Shown: positions 56,201-64,000 of the stretch, piece by piece
Numbering within the stretch: position 1 is the first letter of the stretch
How the letters are laid out: the number at the start of each line of letters is the position of its first letter
Assembly (NCBI RefSeq): GCF_017377735.1
Contig: NZ_JAFVMH010000013.1
Span: 1-64,000, forward strand
DNA length: 64,000 nucleotides
Direction of reading: 5' to 3'
Source of the DNA: Acetobacter garciniae
GTDB lineage: Bacteria > Pseudomonadota > Alphaproteobacteria > Acetobacterales > Acetobacteraceae
The notes under the pieces: generated by a model
Databases searched by the model: none
What the model was told of the DNA's origin: nothing
Seen by the model: only the letters and a program-made list of their open reading frames with translations
Position numbers and translations under genes: made by a program

Positions 56201-57789
56201 CGGTAATGGGGGGAGAGCACCGCAAGCGGGGTATCATCCCCCATGGAGCCGATGGCCTCGCTCGCATCTTCCACCATCGGGTGCAGGATGGCTTCAAGCT
56301 CTTCCAGCGTGGTGCCTACGGCCAACTGGCGGCGGCGCAGTTCATCGCCCTGGTAGCAAAGCGGTTCGGTCACATCCGCACGGACCAGATGGCCGATTTT
56401 CTGGGTGCGCTTGACCCATTCCGAAAAGTCCTGCCGGGCCGAGAGCACATCGAGCAGTTCGATATTGCTGTACAGCTTGGCTTCATCCAGATCGACGCCG
56501 ATCATCTCGCCCGGGCCAAGGCGCCCGCGGGCCAGAACGGCACTTTCGGGCACGCGCACCATGCCGGTCTCGGACCCCACGATCAGCAGCTTGTCGGTCG
56601 TGACCGTGTAGCGCAGCGGCCGCAGGCCGGACCGGTCGAGCCCGGCCACGACCCAGCGCCCGTCGGTGGCGCACAGGGCGGCCGGGCCGTCCCACGGTTC
56701 CATGACGGCGTTGCAATACATGAACATGTCGCGGTGTTCGGGCTTCATGCCCGTATGGCCGCCGACACTGGCGGGGATCATCAGCGCCTTGGCGGCCGGC
56801 GCGTCACGCCCAGCGAAGGTCAGCAGTTCGAACACGTTGTCCAAAGTCGCGGTATCGGACCCGCCCGCCTGCACCAGCGGCTTGATATCGGACATCCACG
56901 GGTCAAGATCAGGGTGGGAAAGCCGGGTCTCGTGGCTTTTCATCCAGTTGATGTTGCCCGAAATGGTGTTGATTTCACCATTATGCGCCAGACGGCGGAA
57001 AGGCTGCGCCAGCTTCCAGGTAGGGAAGGTGTTGGTGGAATAGCGCTGGTGGTAAATGGCGAAACGGCTGATGAAGCGCTCATCCAGCAGGTCCGGATAG
57101 AATTCGGTCAGATGCTCGGCCAGGAACATGCCCTTGTAGATCAGCGAACGGCATGACAGCGAACAGATATACAGGTCCACCTGGGCGGCAATGGCGGCCT
57201 TTTCGATCCGGCGGCGGATGACATACAGGTCGCGCTCGAACTCTGCTTCGGGCTTGCGCGGCAGGTTGCGGATCAGGATCTGTTCGATCTCGGGCCGGGT
57301 GGTGTTGGCTTTTTCACCGATGCAGGAGGTGTCGATGGGCACCTGCCGCCAGCCGTAAATGCCGTAGCCGAACGCGAGAATCTGGGTTTCGATGATCTGG
57401 CGGCACAGTTCCTGGGCCACGAAATCGGTCTTGGGCAGGAACACCTGCCCCACCGCGATCGGCCCATCGCTGGGCCGGTCACCCGTGCTGGTGATGGCAT
57501 CGGCAAAAAAGGCCTGGGGAATTTCGACATGAATGCCAGCGCCATCGCCGGTCTTGCCGTCGGCATCCACCGCACCACGATGCCAGATGGCCTTCAGCGC
57601 CGCAATACCGGCCGCCACCACGTCGCGCCGACGCTTGCCGTCCAGGGCCGCGACAAAGCCCACGCCACAGGAATCACGCTCATCCGCCGGGTCGTACAAC
57701 CCGTCCAGGGCTGCGACGTTGGCGTCCCATGCCTTGAAAAATTCTTCAGCACTTTCGCCAGTGTTCGGAAACTGCTCCATAGCCATCAT
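53236..57789 (-). CDS. gltB: Glutamate synthase (NADPH) large subunit
   Basis: Large subunit of GOGAT, which with GltD makes two glutamates from glutamine and 2-oxoglutarate. 1517 residues. The class II glutaminase domain starts at nucleophile C41 in RDSCGVGFVAALDG after a propeptide of about 40 residues. The FMN-binding synthase domain has GGTGASPLSSIKYAGLPWEL, and the 3Fe-4S cysteines are in CIMVRQCHSNTCPVGVC. The C-terminal GXGXG beta-helix domain (NDYVGKGLSGATITVRP, SNGCEYMTGGTVVVLG) is complete. Its ATG overlaps the gltD stop, so gltD is transcribed and translated first, the reverse of E. coli gltBD. Confidence 0.98.
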   Translation of the reverse strand: MMAMEQFPNTGESAEEFFKAWDANVAALDGLYDPADERDSCGVGFVAALDGKRRRDVVAAGIAALKAIWHRGAVDADGKTGDGAGIHVEIPQAFFADAITSTGDRPSDGPIAVGQVFLPKTDFVAQELCRQIIETQILAFGYGIYGWRQVPIDTSCIGEKANTTRPEIEQILIRNLPRKPEAEFERDLYVIRRRIEKAAIAAQVDLYICSLSCRSLIYKGMFLAEHLTEFYPDLLDERFISRFAIYHQRYSTNTFPTWKLAQPFRRLAHNGEINTISGNINWMKSHETRLSHPDLDPWMSDIKPLVQAGGSDTATLDNVFELLTFAGRDAPAAKALMIPASVGGHTGMKPEHRDMFMYCNAVMEPWDGPAALCATDGRWVVAGLDRSGLRPLRYTVTTDKLLIVGSETGMVRVPESAVLARGRLGPGEMIGVDLDEAKLYSNIELLDVLSARQDFSEWVKRTQKIGHLVRADVTEPLCYQGDELRRRQLAVGTTLEELEAILHPMVEDASEAIGSMGDDTPLAVLSPHYRGLSHYFRQMFSQVTNPPIDSLRESRVMSLATRLGNLGNILDQSSEQCDMLQLPSPVLTSGEYAALRQFCGASGCVIDCTFPAKDGEAGLREAIARIRHEAEDGVRGGCTHLFLTDEAQSADRSCIPMILATGAVHTHLVRTSLRTFTSLNVRTSSALDVHAIAVTIGVGATTVNPYLAQESIADRHRRGLFGSRSLRECMERYRKAVDKGLLKIMSKMGISIVASYRGGCNFEAVGLSRALTAEFFPGMPSRISGIGLSGIARNVLSLHARAWGSASALTLPVGGLYKLRRGAEQHAFDGQLIHMLQTAVATDSFTIYRRYADAVRAQPPVALRDLLDFREGRTPIPVEEVESITQLRKRLISPAISLGALSPEAHETLSIAMNRIGAKSDSGEGGEDPSRAKPRPNGDNASSAIKQVASGRFGVTAQYLNDCRELEIKVAQGAKPGEGGQLPGFKVTELIAKLRHATPGVTLISPPPHHDIYSIEDLAQLIYDLKQINPDARVTVKLVARSGIGTIAAGVAKAKADAILISGHSGGTGASPLSSIKYAGLPWELGLAETHQVLMLNRLRHRVRLRADGGIKTGRDVVIAAMLGAEEFGIGTASLVAMGCIMVRQCHSNTCPVGVCSQDPAMRAKFEGTPEKVINLFSFIAEDVRNILASLGFRSLNEVIGRTDLLRQVSRGTDDLDDLDLNSLLSQADPGPFARYCTLEGRNEVPDTLDAQMVGDARPLFEHGEKMQLHYNVQNTQRAIGTRISSLIVRQFGMKTLAPGHLTVRLRGSTGQSLGAFAVQGLKLEVLGDANDYVGKGLSGATITVRPSPSSTLVTNKNAIIGNTVLYGATSGELFAAGQAGERFAVRNSGAVAVVEGCGSNGCEYMTGGTVVVLGEVGDNFGAGFTGGMAFVLDTAQDFAERINPESLLWTRVTDPKWEATLRGLVERHVEETGSAYAAMLLHKWDDVLPQFWQIVPRDYARIIGFTVPQAELEHAG

Positions 57790-59234
57790 CCCTGCTCCGC
57801 CACGGCGGATGCCGTCTCATTTGCTTCAATCCACTGGTGAATGCTGGCCGCGGCATCCCGCCCGTCGCGAATGGCCCACACCACCAGGCTTGCACCCCGC
57901 ACAATATCCCCGGCAGCAAACACGCCGGGCAGCGAGGTCATGAAATCCTTTTGCCCCACCTTGAGCGTTCCCCAGCGCGACACTTCCAGCCCCGGCTGGT
58001 TCCACAACTGCGGCAAGGGTTCAGGGTCGAAGCCCAGCGCCTTGATGACCAGATCGGCCTCGAGCGTGAAGGACGAGCCTTCGAGCGGTTCGACCGACTG
58101 GCGGCCCGAAGCGTCGGGCAGGCCCAGCTTCATGCGCGTGGCGCGCACGCCCGTGACAGCGGCAGCGCCCAGAAAGGCTTCGGGTGCTGCCAGCCATTCG
58201 AAATGCACGCCTTCTTCCTCGGCATTTTTCACTTCGCGGGCGGAGCCGGGCATGTTGGCCTTGTCGCGCCGATACACACAGGTGACCGAACGCGCGCCCT
58301 GGCGAATGGCCGTGCGCAGGCAGTCCATGGCGGTGTCGCCCCCGCCCAGCACCACAACCGCCTTGCCCTGCGCATCCAGCGCTTCGGCCTCGGGCGGCAA
58401 TGTATCGCCCAGCGAGCGGCGGTTGGATGCGGTCAGGTAATCGAGCGCGCGTTCTATCCCCGCAAGCCCGGCACCCGGCCCGCCGATTTCGCGCGATTTG
58501 TACACGCCGGTCGCGATCAGCACCGCATGGTGGCGCGAACGCAGGACTTCGAACGGCAGGTCATCCGCACCACTCCCCACGCCCTGGCCGAGGTGGAACA
58601 CCACCCCGCTTTCCTCCAGCAGGGCATGACGGCGTGCAACAATATCCTTTTCCAGCTTGAAGCCGGGAATGCCGTAGACCAGCAACCCGCCCACGCGGTC
58701 ATACCGGTCATAGACATGCACCTGAAAGCCCTGCTCGCGCAGTTGGGCGGCGGCCGCCAGCCCACCGGGGCCCGCACCCACAATGCCTACGGACTGCGCG
58801 CGTTCGCGCATGGGGCGAATGGGCTGCACCCAGCCTTTCTCGAACGCCGTGTCGGTAATGTAGCGTTCCACAGCGCCGATGGTCACGCTCTCGAACCCCG
58901 GCTCGATCACGCAGTTGCCTTCGCACAGCCGGTCCTGCGGGCAGATGCGCCCGCAGATTTCGGGAAAACTGTTGGTGGCGGAGGATACGCCGTACGCTTC
59001 CTCCAGCCGCCCCTGTGCGGTCAGCATCAGCCAGTCGGGAATGTTGTTGCCCAGCGGGCAATGCACCGAACAGAACGGCACGCCGCACTGCGAACAGCGA
59101 CTGGCCTGCTCCCCCGCCGCCTGGGGGGAGTAATCCTCGTAGATTTCGTCAAAATCCGCGCGCCGGGCATCCGCCGTGCGTTTTTCCGGCTGCCTTTGCG
59201 GAACTGAGACAAATTTCAGCATTGTGTTCGCCAT
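57786..59234 (-). CDS. gltD: Glutamate synthase small subunit
   Basis: NADPH-binding flavoprotein partner of GltB, 482 residues. N-terminal Cys motifs CSQCGVPFCSVHCPLG and CGRICPQDRLCEGNC bind two [4Fe-4S] clusters; FAD fold GIVGAGPGGLAAA; NADPH fold VVVLGGGDTAMDC; final FAAGDIVRGASLVVWAI. The ATG at 59234 follows GGGGG and begins MANTMLKFVSVPQRQPEKR; the frame is open 18 codons further. The TGA overlaps the gltB ATG (ATGA), ensuring matched synthesis of the two subunits. Confidence 0.97.
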   Translation of the reverse strand: MANTMLKFVSVPQRQPEKRTADARRADFDEIYEDYSPQAAGEQASRCSQCGVPFCSVHCPLGNNIPDWLMLTAQGRLEEAYGVSSATNSFPEICGRICPQDRLCEGNCVIEPGFESVTIGAVERYITDTAFEKGWVQPIRPMRERAQSVGIVGAGPGGLAAAAQLREQGFQVHVYDRYDRVGGLLVYGIPGFKLEKDIVARRHALLEESGVVFHLGQGVGSGADDLPFEVLRSRHHAVLIATGVYKSREIGGPGAGLAGIERALDYLTASNRRSLGDTLPPEAEALDAQGKAVVVLGGGDTAMDCLRTAIRQGARSVTCVYRRDKANMPGSAREVKNAEEEGVHFEWLAAPEAFLGAAAVTGVRATRMKLGLPDASGRQSVEPLEGSSFTLEADLVIKALGFDPEPLPQLWNQPGLEVSRWGTLKVGQKDFMTSLPGVFAAGDIVRGASLVVWAIRDGRDAAASIHQWIEANETASAVAEQG

Positions 59235-59320
59235 GCGCGACCCCCGGAAAAACAGAGCGCGCCCAATGGACATCGCCCTCATCGTCAAGTGGGGCGGAAG
59301 GTGCTCTTTATCCTCGCAGA

Positions 59321-59347
59321 TAAAAAGACAGTATTGCTGTCGTTTTT
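59321..59347 (-). terminator. Intrinsic terminator after the NAD(P)-binding protein gene
   Basis: GACAG and CTGTC (59327-59331 and 59337-59341) around a five-base loop, extended by A/T pairs, followed on the minus strand by five T. It lies about 80 bases past the stop at 59427. The stem is short. Confidence 0.5.
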
Positions 59348-59426
59348 AGTTTTTTTTGCAGTTTCTCAACAGAAAATATCCACCCCCACCCGAATAAAGG
59401 TACCATTCCGGACCTATTAGGCCATT

Positions 59427-60383
59427 TCACAGCTCATCCACCGCCATTTCGGCCCGCTCACCCCCCGGGCGAAACCGGTCGAGATAAGCAGGCACGCAGG
59501 ACGCGACGCTGCGCGGGGTGATGCCAAAGGGCTCGAACCCCGATTCGGGCCCGGGCATGACGTTATCGCGGGAGAGCATAAGCAACTGGTCCCGCGTCAG
59601 CATCGCACCGGGCAGGCGTTCGAGCACGCCGGCCTGCAAGCGGGCCAGCCAGCGGGGCACCACAAGCACCGGCTTGCTGCGCCGCGTTTCGGCCAGCACG
59701 AAACGGGCGATCTGGCACATGGTCATGACATCCGGCCCGCCCAGGGGCCATACCCGACCGCCATAGCCATCCTGCGTGGCCAAGCGGGTGATCACCTGCG
59801 CCACGTCCCCCACATAGACCGGCTGTATGCGCGTATCGGGCTCGTAAACCGGCATGACAGGCAGGTAACGCGCCAGGGCCGCGAAACGGTTGAAGAAATG
59901 ATCCTCCCGCCCGAATATCAGCGACGGGCGGACAATGGCGGCATCGGGGCGGTGGCGCCTGACGGCGTCCTCCCCCGCGGCGCGGCTTCTGCCATAGGCG
60001 GACGGGGCCGTGGCCGAAGCCCCAAGGGCTGACATATGCACATAGCGCCCCACCCCGGCCTCTGCCGCGAATCTGGCGACCCGCCCCGCCCCGTCCACAT
60101 TCACCGCTTCCAGCCGCTGGCCACGGGTGGAAGACAGGACCCCGACCAGGTTGATGGCGACATCGGCATCGCGCATGACGCTGGCCACCGAATAATCATC
60201 CAGCACGGAGGCATAGAACGGCGCGATCTGCCCCACATCGCCCAGGCTACGCAGCAGGGCCCCCTGGTCGGGCCTGCGGTTGGCCACACGCACCATGTAG
60301 CCCGCCTGCGCCAGGCACTGCACGACGTAACGCCCGACAAAGCCACTGCCGCCGAACACGACGGCTGTTCCGTTTTCATACAT
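59427..60383 (-). CDS. NAD(P)-binding protein, complex I NDUFA9-like
   Basis: Atypical short-chain dehydrogenase/epimerase fold, 318 residues. TAVVFGGSGFVGRYVVQ has the GxxGxxG motif, and SALGASATAPSAYGRSRAAGE has the YxxxR/K region where the catalytic Lys is replaced by Arg. Blocks such as AINLVGVLSSTRGQRLEAVN and IVRPSLIFGREDHFFNRFA match the NDUFA9 group, which structurally supports NADH dehydrogenase in alphaproteobacteria and mitochondria. Dehydrogenase activity is doubtful. Start at 60383 after GCAGG; the frame is open further upstream. Confidence 0.82.
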   Translation of the reverse strand: MYENGTAVVFGGSGFVGRYVVQCLAQAGYMVRVANRRPDQGALLRSLGDVGQIAPFYASVLDDYSVASVMRDADVAINLVGVLSSTRGQRLEAVNVDGAGRVARFAAEAGVGRYVHMSALGASATAPSAYGRSRAAGEDAVRRHRPDAAIVRPSLIFGREDHFFNRFAALARYLPVMPVYEPDTRIQPVYVGDVAQVITRLATQDGYGGRVWPLGGPDVMTMCQIARFVLAETRRSKPVLVVPRWLARLQAGVLERLPGAMLTRDQLLMLSRDNVMPGPESGFEPFGITPRSVASCVPAYLDRFRPGGERAEMAVDEL

Positions 60384-60636
60384 GACCTGCACCCTCTGCC
60401 CGTAGACTTTGCCCGTAGCCTCTGGCCATGGCCGGCCAGCCCGACACCGCACCCGGCCGGCCCGCGCATACAGCATTCAAAGCGTTTGAATTCATTGTGG
60501 TTCCGCCCGGCAACCCGGGGGCGGCCACGCCCATGCACGAATTGTCAAAAAAAAATCAAAACGCCAGTTGACGACCCCCCGCCAGCGGGGTAAACGCCTC
60601 AACACCAGCCGGGACACGCTCCTGGTTGCCATTTGA

Positions 60637-60723
60637 GCCCAGATGGCGGAATTGGTAGACGCGCAGGTTTCAGGTACCTGTGGCCGAAAGGTCGTGGAAG
60701 TTCGAGTCTTCTTCTGGGCACCA
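60637..60723 (+). tRNA. tRNA-Leu (anticodon CAG)
   Basis: An 87-base cloverleaf with long variable arm. Acceptor GCCCAGA/TCTGGGC is perfect, the D-arm has TGGCGGAATTGGTAGACGC, the anticodon stem CAGGT/ACCTG encloses TTCAGGT giving CAG, the variable arm is GTGGCCGAAAGGTCGT, the T-arm has GTTCGAGTC, and CCA is encoded. Confidence 0.97.
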
Positions 60724-60874
60724 AACTCTCTCGAAAAATAAAGCGGATATCGCAAAGAGATACTCCCCTGCCGGGGCTCCCTGCCTCTCCTTGCCGCACG
60801 CCCGGGCACTTGCCTGCGCGAACGCGCCGCCATGCCAGACCAATCTTCACGCTGGCACAGCCCGGCCTGGTCTT

Positions 60875-61816
60875 CTACCCCGCAAGACCCGCGCCAGCGG
60901 CGGCAAAATAACGATCGACCGCGTTGCACATCGCCCCGGCCACCATGGCCCGGTGCCCCGCCTGCCGCAACGCGGCTTCATCCAGCCGGTTGGACATGAA
61001 CCCCATCTCCACCAGGACGGAGGGGATCTGGGCCGATTTCAGCACTGCGAAGGCAGCATGGCGCTGCGGGTGGGTCAGCAGCAGGATACGCGACTGAAAA
61101 GCCGAAACCACGGCCTGCGCCATATGCGCCGAGCCCTTGCGCGTTTCCTCCGTCACCAGGCTGGCAAGGATCTGCTGCACCTCGGGGGATGCCCCGTGCA
61201 CCAGCGGGCCGCCATAGCGGTCGGCACTGTTTTCCGTGCGCGCCAGATCCGCCGTCTGGCTGTCGGAGGCGCCCTGCGCATGGGTATAGACACTGGCCCC
61301 GCGCACGCCGGCATTGTGCAGCGCATCGGCATGCATGGAAATAAAGAGCGAGGCCCCGTGCTGCTGCGCAAGCTCCACCCGCCCGTCAAGCGGGATGAAC
61401 CGATCCGTGGTGCGGGTCCGGGCCACGCGGTACCGCCCCGTGGCCAGAAGCTGGCGTTCCAGTTCCGCCGCTGCGGCCTCCGCCACATGTTTTTCATACG
61501 TGCCCGACAGGCCGATCGCCCCGGGGTCCTTCCCGCCATGGCCGGGATCGAGCATGACAAGCGGGAGCGTGGGGGCCGCGCGCCCCACAATGGCCGGCGC
61601 GCGGGCGGCTGAATGGGGTGCCGCATGGGCAGGCGCATGCAGCACATGGCTGCCCGCCCCCCGCGCCACGGCCAGCGCAGGCCCGGCCAGAAGGGGAAGC
61701 GTTGCCCCCGCCAGCAGGGGTGACACAGCAAGCCCGGCCAGAATATCCCGCCTGGACGTGCCATCCTTTGGGTCCAGCCCCTGCCGTGTCATACGCCCGA
61801 TCCCGAACCCTGCCAT
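60875..61816 (-). CDS. amiC: N-acetylmuramoyl-L-alanine amidase, Tat-exported
   Basis: Zinc amidase of the Amidase_3 family, which cuts the peptide from peptidoglycan glycan strands during cell separation. 313 residues. A Tat signal is clear: SRRDILAGLAVSPLLAGATL to PALA. Zinc ligands are the His of LDPGHGGKDPGAIG, the Glu of YEKHVAEAAAAE and the His of SLFISMHADAL; the catalytic Glu is in SVLVEMGFMSN. It lacks an AMIN targeting domain before the catalytic core; E. coli AmiC is also Tat-exported but carries AMIN, so the symbol reflects family only. The ATG at 61816 follows GAGG; a GTG at 61831 is in frame. Divergent from rne. Confidence 0.88.
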   Translation of the reverse strand: MAGFGIGRMTRQGLDPKDGTSRRDILAGLAVSPLLAGATLPLLAGPALAVARGAGSHVLHAPAHAAPHSAARAPAIVGRAAPTLPLVMLDPGHGGKDPGAIGLSGTYEKHVAEAAAAELERQLLATGRYRVARTRTTDRFIPLDGRVELAQQHGASLFISMHADALHNAGVRGASVYTHAQGASDSQTADLARTENSADRYGGPLVHGASPEVQQILASLVTEETRKGSAHMAQAVVSAFQSRILLLTHPQRHAAFAVLKSAQIPSVLVEMGFMSNRLDEAALRQAGHRAMVAGAMCNAVDRYFAAAGAGLAG

Positions 61817-61831
61817 GACTTGCGCCCTCAC

Positions 61832-62340
61832 TCGCCACTTCGACCTTATTATCTGGCCTGCGCATCATGGCAAAATAATAACGCGCCTTGTAGCAGCATA
61901 CTGGCCGGTTTCAGGCCCGACAGGCACAATCGGCGCGACCCATGACGAATAACTTGCAGTCAACCCTCATTTGCGTCATGTTGGAACGAGTATGGGTTCA
62001 GGACAGAAATGTCCGCCATGCAAGCCGTTTCCCTTTTCTGTTTGCAGTGCCTCGGTCAGGACAAAGGCCGCTTGGCACCGGTACCGAAAGCGGGAAACAC
62101 CACCCGAAGGACACATGACGATCGCCCGCTCCACCGCCCCGACCATAACGGACAGACCGCAGGCCTTACACCGCCTGAGCGGCGCCGTTGCACGGGTTGC
62201 GGTCGGGTTCAGCGCCAGTGCCGTTCATTCCCGAGTTCATGCCTCTTTTTACCCGCTGGAAGCGCCCCCGCGCCCTGCGTCGCCCACCTGGCGGCCGCAC
62301 CGCGCGAGCTGGCCACCGGCGTATCGGAGTTTTTCTTTTT
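61832..62340. other. Long intergenic region and probable rne leader
   Basis: About 510 bases between divergent amiC and rne. A short open frame beginning at 62115 (ATG ACG ATC GCC) overlaps the rne start in another frame and has no recognisable product. Several GC stems are possible. In E. coli a long 5' UTR mediates RNase E autoregulation; a leader of similar length here would fit, but no conserved structure could be verified. Confidence 0.5.
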
Positions 62341-64000
62341 ATGTCAAAGCGGATGCTTATCGACGCGACACACGCGGAAGAAACGCGCGTGGTCGTGCTG
62401 GATGGAAACAAGCTTGAAGATTACGATGTCGAATCCGCTGCCAAAAAGCAGCTTAAAGGCAACATCTACCTCGCACGCGTCATACGGGTCGAGCCCAGCC
62501 TTCAGGCGGCTTTTGTCGAATATGGCGGCAACCGGCATGGTTTTCTCGCCTTCAGCGAAATCCACCCCGACTACTACCAGATCCCCGTAGCCGACCGGGA
62601 AAAGCTGCTCGCCCTCCAGGCCGAGGAAGAAAACCTAGTCGACAACGGCGCGGATGACGACGAAGACGACCAGATTGTCGCCGAGGCAACGGACGGCCAG
62701 GACAGCGCGCCCGCCGCAGCCGCCCCGGACGAGACCAGCGCCCTGGCAAACGGCGAGGAAGACGCCGAGACCGCCGAGCCTGAGCCCGAATATGTCAGTG
62801 GCGAGACCGATACGGGTGAGGAAGCGCTGATCCAGCGCCGCATTGCGCGCTTCCTGCGCAACTACCGGATTCAGGAAGTCATCCGCCGCCGCCAGATCCT
62901 GCTTGTGCAGGTCGTCAAGGACGAACGCGGCAACAAGGGTGCGGCGCTGACAACCTATATCTCGCTGGCGGGGCGGTATTGCGTGCTCATGCCCAACGCC
63001 CTGCGTGGCGGCGGCGTGTCGCGCAAGATCACGGCCGTATCCGACCGCCGTCGCCTGCGCGATATCATTTCCAGCCTGAACCTGCCGCGCGGCATGGCCA
63101 TGATCGTGCGCACCGCCGGCGCGCAGCGGCCCGGGCCCGAAATCACGCGCGATTGCGAATACCTGCTCCATCTGTGGGACAACATTCGCGAACACACCAT
63201 GCAGTCCATGGCGCCCGCGCTGATCTACGAGGAAGCCAGCCTGGTCAAGCGCGCGATCCGCGATGTGTATACCCGCGACGTGAGCGAAATCCTGGTGGAT
63301 GGCGAAAGCGGGTGGAAGGCAGCACGCGACTTCATGCGCATGCTCATGCCCCAGCACGCCGAAAAGGTGCGGCTGTGGAACAAGGACCAGCAGCCGCTTT
63401 TCACGCATTACCACGTGGAAGGCCATCTGGACGCCATGTTCTCCCCCGTCGTGCATCTGCGCTCGGGCGGGTATCTGGTCATCAACCAGACCGAGGCCCT
63501 TGTCGCCATCGACGTGAACTCGGGCAAGGCGACCGGCCAGCGCAATATCGAGGAAACGGCCTTCCGCACCAACCAGGAAGCCGCTGACGAAGTCGCCCGC
63601 CAACTGCGCCTGCGCGACCTGGCGGGGCTGGTTGTCATCGACTTCATCGACATGGAGTCCCGCCGCCATAACGTGACGATCGAACGCCGGCTCAAGGACG
63701 CGCTGCGCAACGACCGCGCGCGGATCCAGATCGGCTCCATCTCGCATTTCGGCCTGCTGGAAATGTCGCGCCAGCGCCTGCGCCCCTCCGTTGCGGAAGC
63801 AACCTTCGTGCCGTGCCCGCATTGCAGCGGCACCGGTATGACCCGCAGCGTGGAAAGTTCGTCCCTTCACGTTCTGCGCGCGGTGGAAGAAGAAGGCGCG
63901 CGCCGCCGGGCTTCGGCCATTACGGTGCATGTCGCCTCCGACATCGCGTTCTATATCCTCAACCACAAGCGCGACTGGCTGGAGCAGATCGAACAGCGCC
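62341..64000 (+). CDS. rne: Ribonuclease E/G, 5' part (runs off the window)
   Basis: Endoribonuclease of RNA decay and rRNA/tRNA processing. 553 codons are visible with no stop before the window edge. Starts MSKRMLIDATHAEETRVVVL. The S1 RNA-binding domain (GNIYLARVIRVEPSLQAAFV) is interrupted by an acidic Ala/Asp/Glu-rich insertion at about residues 94-160, as seen in alphaproteobacterial RNase E. Catalytic residues D391 (LVAIDVNSG) and D434 (VIDFIDM) and the zinc-link CPHC (C492, C495) are present with E. coli-like spacing. The C-terminal degradosome scaffold, if any, lies outside. Confidence 0.95.
   Translation, partial: MSKRMLIDATHAEETRVVVLDGNKLEDYDVESAAKKQLKGNIYLARVIRVEPSLQAAFVEYGGNRHGFLAFSEIHPDYYQIPVADREKLLALQAEEENLVDNGADDDEDDQIVAEATDGQDSAPAAAAPDETSALANGEEDAETAEPEPEYVSGETDTGEEALIQRRIARFLRNYRIQEVIRRRQILLVQVVKDERGNKGAALTTYISLAGRYCVLMPNALRGGGVSRKITAVSDRRRLRDIISSLNLPRGMAMIVRTAGAQRPGPEITRDCEYLLHLWDNIREHTMQSMAPALIYEEASLVKRAIRDVYTRDVSEILVDGESGWKAARDFMRMLMPQHAEKVRLWNKDQQPLFTHYHVEGHLDAMFSPVVHLRSGGYLVINQTEALVAIDVNSGKATGQRNIEETAFRTNQEAADEVARQLRLRDLAGLVVIDFIDMESRRHNVTIERRLKDALRNDRARIQIGSISHFGLLEMSRQRLRPSVAEATFVPCPHCSGTGMTRSVESSSLHVLRAVEEEGARRRASAITVHVASDIAFYILNHKRDWLEQIEQR

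Noticed and set aside
61971-62417. Small ORF ahead of and overlapping rne
   Set aside because: No family, composition not protein-like, overlaps the conserved RNase E start in another frame; more likely leader RNA.

Overview
The window is a GC-rich, gene-dense chromosome segment whose gene content fits an acetic acid bacterium (Acetobacteraceae, most like Komagataeibacter/Gluconacetobacter; the genus is inferred). The main indicators are a B12-binding radical-SAM hopanoid C-3 methylase (hpnR), a cysteine-free alphaproteobacterial HemB, a homoserine kinase of the APH-fold type, a UbiB-like kinase, and a short palindromic repeat family. No rRNA, prophage, insertion sequence or CRISPR array is visible.

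Layout. Positions 1-9140: APC amino acid permease, hemB and leucyl/arginyl-tRNA-protein transferase on the plus strand, then parC, recO, tsf and rpsB on the minus strand. Positions 9381-17776: a Rieske oxygenase, then the minus-strand run dnaE-pabB-pabC (pabB/pabC overlap by ATGA), with panC and a RidA protein reading the other way. Positions 18102-23076: tRNA-Asn, an orphan solute-binding protein, two tandem class I aminotransferases, and a gluQ gene with 21 perfect GACCGT hexamers inside it, encoding a (His-Gly)21 tract. Positions 23275-27831: HNH endonuclease, small lipoprotein, CopZ-like protein, a chorismate-lyase-like protein divergent from hpnR, and ndk. Positions 27967-35833: ABC-F ATPase, AI-2E-type permease, orphan OmpR-family regulator, SIMPL-domain protein, then thrS and infC; infC appears to start at a rare ATA codon.

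Positions 35889-41015: envelope genes, namely a GT9 glycosyltransferase coupled to a TPR protein, divergent from a GT4 glycosyltransferase that overlaps NAD kinase, then an OmpA-like secreted protein. Positions 41180-48130: ispH-thrB-rnhA and pepF-ubiB-like as compact minus-strand units, with a lipoprotein gene between them. Positions 48436-52956: the only clearly accessory region, a large autotransporter with long near-identical internal repeats, split in two frames by the loss of one G in a G6 tract, followed by an AT-rich control region and a truncated LuxR-type helix-turn-helix ORF. Positions 53236-64000: gltD-gltB, an NDUFA9-like NAD(P)-binding protein, tRNA-Leu, a Tat-exported cell-wall amidase, and the 5' part of RNase E/G, which runs off the end.

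Most of the window is housekeeping. The strongest leads are the hexamer tract in gluQ, the autotransporter frameshift with its recombination-prone repeats, the ATA start of infC, an unassigned structured intergenic element near 32095-32197, and the dispersed repeat that forms the start of the LuxR-like ORF.
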